This document shows positions 61,401-64,000 of a DNA stretch of 64,000 bases, piece by piece. This stretch comes from an uncultured Muribaculaceae bacterium (GTDB taxonomy: Bacteria > Bacteroidota > Bacteroidia > Bacteroidales > Muribaculaceae). The DNA is taken from NCBI GenBank assembly GCA_905233915.1, contig CAJOFM010000005.1:1-64000 (forward strand). The letters are read 5' to 3'. The position numbers and the translations under genes are program-made. How positions within the stretch are numbered: position 1 is the stretch's first letter; each line of letters opens with the position of its first letter. The notes below the pieces were generated by a model. The model ran no database searches and was not told the origin of the DNA. It saw nothing but the letters and a program-made list of their open reading frames with translations.

Positions 61401-61472
61401 TACTCCCGCTGGGAATCGAACCCAAATCTAAGGTTTAGGAAACCTCCATTCTATCCATTGAACTACAGGAGC
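61401..61472 (-). tRNA. tRNA-Arg, anticodon CCT
   Basis: 72 nt on the minus strand. The acceptor stem is GCTCCTG/CGGGAGT with two G-T pairs. The anticodon stem GAGGT/ACCTT carries the loop TTCCTAA with CCT at 34-36. The T-stem TTGGG/CCCAG has the loop TTCGATT. The discriminator is A; CCA is not encoded. Confidence 0.95.
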
Positions 61473-61540
61473 ATTTCAGGATTTCGGCTGGCACATGGCT
61501 TGGCGCCCACGCCAGCCGAACCTGTGTAAATGGTCAAGAA

Positions 61541-64000
61541 TTACTTCTTGGCGGCAAGAGCTGCCTCCTTCTTGTCGCTGCGGCGGGCAATCCAGTAAGC
61601 CACGGGCGAAGCGATGAACAACGAGGAGCAGGTACCGATGATAACACCCAGGATCATCGCGAAGATGAAGCTGCGGATCGACTCACCACCCAGGAACAGC
61701 ATGATGAACAGCACGAGCAAGGTCGTGATAGAAGTCATCATGGTACGTGACAGGGTGCTGCACAACGCCTTGTTGAAGGTGGTGTAGAGGTCCTGCTTGG
61801 GATAGAGCTTGCGGTACTCACGCACGCGGTCAAATACAACCACGGTATCGTTCACCTGATAACCGATAACGGTCAGGATAGCGGCGATGAACGTCTGGTC
61901 AATCTCCATTGAGAAGGGCAGCAGGCCGTGCAGGTTGTAGAAACCGATAACGATGAACGAGGTGAATGCTACTGCAGCAAGAGCGCCGATAGAGAAGGCG
62001 ATGTTGCGGAAGCGGAACAGGATGTACAGTGCCATAGCAAGCAGCGAGAACAGCACAGCCCAAACGGCCTGGCGGGTCATATCGCTAGCGATGCTCGGGC
62101 CCACAGTCTCACTCGAGACAACACCCACGCTCTCGTTAGACATGCTGAAGTCATTCTTGCTCATCGAGCCAAGTTCGCTCTTCATGCCCTCATAGAGCTT
62201 ACCCATGATCTCGTCGTCAACACCGTCGCTGGCATCGTCGATCTTGTAGTTGGTCGAGATGCGCACCTTGGTGTCGTTATCGATGGTGATCACCGAGGTG
62301 TTAGCACCCTCGAACAGGGGAGCCAACTGGTTCTGCAGGTCTTGAGTCTTCACGGGATGATCAAATTGAACCACGAAGTTGCGGCCACCCGAGAAGTCGA
62401 TACCACGGTTCAGACCACGCAGGCCGAACAAGGCACCCATGATGACGAGGAGAGCCAGAACGATGATAGCGGTCTTCTTGGCAGCGCCCATGAAGTTGAA
62501 CTTCACATCCTCCATCAGGTGACGGGTGAACTTGGTGTTGAAGGTCATATTGTCGAATGTGCCCTTGTTCACGAAGTGCTCCATCACGAGGCGGGTAGCA
62601 AATACAGCGGTGAAGAACGAGCAGCAAATACCGATTACCAGAGTAACGGCAAAACCGCGGATGGGACCAGAACCAAGCAGAATCAGGATGATACCGGTGA
62701 TGATGGTGGTCAAGTTGGAGTCGAAGATGGCCGAGAACGCGTTCTTGTAACCATCGCTGACGGCAGCCTTGAGACCCTTACCGGCACGCAATTCCTCCTT
62801 ACAACGCTCAAAGATAAGCACGTTGGCGTCCACCGCCATACCCAGCGTCAGCACAATACCGGCGATACCAGGCAGGGTGAGCACGCTCTGGAAGGAAGCG
62901 AGGATACCGATGGTGAAGAACAGGTTCATCAACAGACCCAGGTTGGCAATATTGCCGGCATACACACCATAGGTGCAGACCATGAAGATCATCAACAGAA
63001 TCAGGGCCACGATGAACGAGATGAGACCCTTGCGGATGGACTCCTTACCCAGCGACGGGCCAATCACACTCTCACTAGCAACGTTTACACGTGCTACCAT
63101 CTTACCAGACTCGAGCACGTTGGCAAGGTCACCAGCCTCCTCGACAGTGAAGCGGCCACTGATCTGTGAACGACCACCATCAATCTGCGAGTTCACGTTG
63201 GGGAACGAGTAAACCTGGTCATCGAGCACGATGGCGATAGCCTTGCCGATGTTCTGACCGGTGATGCGGCTCCACTGACGGGCGCCCTCATCGTTCATGG
63301 TCATCGACACAACCTGACCCTGCAGGTTGTCATACTCGCTGGTAGCGCGGGTAACAACGTCACCGTTCAGGACGGGCTGACCGTTGACGGTGCGCAGAGC
63401 AACGAGCTGGAAGGCCTCGTGGCCACCCTGCATCTTCTCGGGCTTAACAGTCCATGCCAGCTTCAGGTCGGCGGGCAGGATAGTCTTGGCAACCGGCGAG
63501 TTGATGATGGCGTTGACAGCAGCGGTATCGGCAACGCTGACATAACCCAGGACGGGCGAGGCAGCACCTGAACTTGCGAGTGCCTCAAAGCCAGTGAGCT
63601 GAGCCAGCGTCAGGGCAGCGTCATTCTTCTTGGCATCGGCAGCCTTCTTGGCCTCAGCGGCCTTGGTGGTGTCGGCAGGAGCAGCCTCCTGAGCGGTGGT
63701 GTCGGCGGGAGCGGTGGTGCCATTGGCATGGGCCTGGTCGCTCAGCTGACGCAGCGAACCGATAACATCGGCCAGCGTATAGGTCTCGTAGAATTCCAGG
63801 TTAGCGGCACCCTGCAACAACTTGCGAACGCGCTCCGGCTCTTTCACACCGGGGAGCTCGAGCAGGATGCGGCCAGTGCTCTGCAACTTCTGGATATTGG
63901 GTTGAACCACGCCGAAACGGTCGATACGGTTACGCAGCACCTTGTAGGAGTTGTCAACCATGGAGTTCACCTCATCCTTGAGGATATTCTCAACCTCACG
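61541..64000 (-). CDS. secDF: Protein translocase SecDF fusion (5' end beyond window)
   Basis: The frame is open to position 64000, so the N-terminal part is missing; 819 residues are seen. The SecD periplasmic domain is followed by membrane helices with GMAVDANVLIFERCKEEL. The SecF half begins near KFNFMGAAKKTAIIVL, with RGIDFSGGRNFVVQF and YQVNDTVVVFDRVREYRK. A long Ala/Lys/Thr-rich insertion (about residues 95-130 of the visible part) interrupts the SecD domain. SecDF uses proton flow to pull proteins out of the Sec channel. The single-chain form is usual in Bacteroidota. Confidence 0.93.
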   Translation of the reverse strand, partial: REVENILKDEVNSMVDNSYKVLRNRIDRFGVVQPNIQKLQSTGRILLELPGVKEPERVRKLLQGAANLEFYETYTLADVIGSLRQLSDQAHANGTTAPADTTAQEAAPADTTKAAEAKKAADAKKNDAALTLAQLTGFEALASSGAASPVLGYVSVADTAAVNAIINSPVAKTILPADLKLAWTVKPEKMQGGHEAFQLVALRTVNGQPVLNGDVVTRATSEYDNLQGQVVSMTMNDEGARQWSRITGQNIGKAIAIVLDDQVYSFPNVNSQIDGGRSQISGRFTVEEAGDLANVLESGKMVARVNVASESVIGPSLGKESIRKGLISFIVALILLMIFMVCTYGVYAGNIANLGLLMNLFFTIGILASFQSVLTLPGIAGIVLTLGMAVDANVLIFERCKEELRAGKGLKAAVSDGYKNAFSAIFDSNLTTIITGIILILLGSGPIRGFAVTLVIGICCSFFTAVFATRLVMEHFVNKGTFDNMTFNTKFTRHLMEDVKFNFMGAAKKTAIIVLALLVIMGALFGLRGLNRGIDFSGGRNFVVQFDHPVKTQDLQNQLAPLFEGANTSVITIDNDTKVRISTNYKIDDASDGVDDEIMGKLYEGMKSELGSMSKNDFSMSNESVGVVSSETVGPSIASDMTRQAVWAVLFSLLAMALYILFRFRNIAFSIGALAAVAFTSFIVIGFYNLHGLLPFSMEIDQTFIAAILTVIGYQVNDTVVVFDRVREYRKLYPKQDLYTTFNKALCSTLSRTMMTSITTLLVLFIMLFLGGESIRSFIFAMILGVIIGTCSSLFIASPVAYWIARRSDKKEAALAAKK

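Overview
The window looks like a gut-type Bacteroidota chromosome, most likely order Bacteroidales (Prevotella/Muribaculaceae-like). Several independent signs agree: at least ten promoters of the Bacteroidota form (TTTG or TTG, then 19-22 nt, then TAnnTTTG); a fused SecDF; the parA-parB-DUF5683-LysM transglycosylase block; C10 and M6 secreted proteases, a BspA-like protein and a GH13 amylase that all end in dockerin-like repeats; TonB-dependent receptors with carboxypeptidase-like N-terminal domains; and a reverse rubrerythrin. No species can be named from the sequence alone.

Positions 1 to about 16,480 are an accessory region lying against the 3' end of a tRNA-Leu(CAA) gene (16478-16561). 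From the left it holds the tail of an unknown gene, a small serine recombinase and a 73-codon gene. Next comes an unusual six-gene block (1471-6416): a TIR protein, a small membrane protein, a second ThsB-like TIR protein, an Nmad2-type nucleotide-modification protein, a protein resembling the helical domain of 5-hydroxymethyl-dU DNA kinases, and a radical SAM protein. It is tightly packed, with ATGA overlaps. It is the best candidate in the window for an undescribed immune or nucleic-acid-modification system. A DUF234-type ATPase (6670-8118) and about 670 bp of structured non-coding DNA follow. Then comes a leftward block (8787-16014) of a MerR-type HTH/excisionase-like gene, a ParB-like gene, a DUF3987 P-loop protein, a Sel1-like protein, a DUF5131/Gp37-like radical SAM protein and small unknown genes. 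Five related GGCCCG-stem hairpins sit before genes in this block, like cassette separators.

From 16.5 kb rightward is chromosomal backbone. tcdA converges on a leftward parA-parB-DUF5683-transglycosylase operon. Three tandem M6 metalloproteases, a C10 protease, a BspA-like protein and a GH13 amylase (22.7-38.5 kb) form a secreted-protein region in which all six carry C-terminal dockerin-like calcium-binding repeats. Between them lie a NapH-NapG-like iron-sulfur protein with a Tat-exported aldo/keto reductase, a REP-like inverted pair and a candidate small RNA. Two paralogous TonB receptors (38.7-43.8 kb) share a striking inverted-repeat operator of identical geometry and sit next to a LuxR-type regulator. 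A TonB receptor / DUF5689 lipoprotein / endonuclease-exonuclease-phosphatase operon follows (44.9-51.1 kb).

The right end is housekeeping: SemiSWEET, a tricorn-like S41 protease, an exported unknown protein, a metallophosphoesterase, a one-domain LuxR regulator, mscL, gap, a 37-residue rubredoxin-like protein and a reverse rubrerythrin in one unit, tRNA-Arg(CCT), and secDF cut by the window edge. All assignments come from reading translations and motifs by eye; no database search was run.
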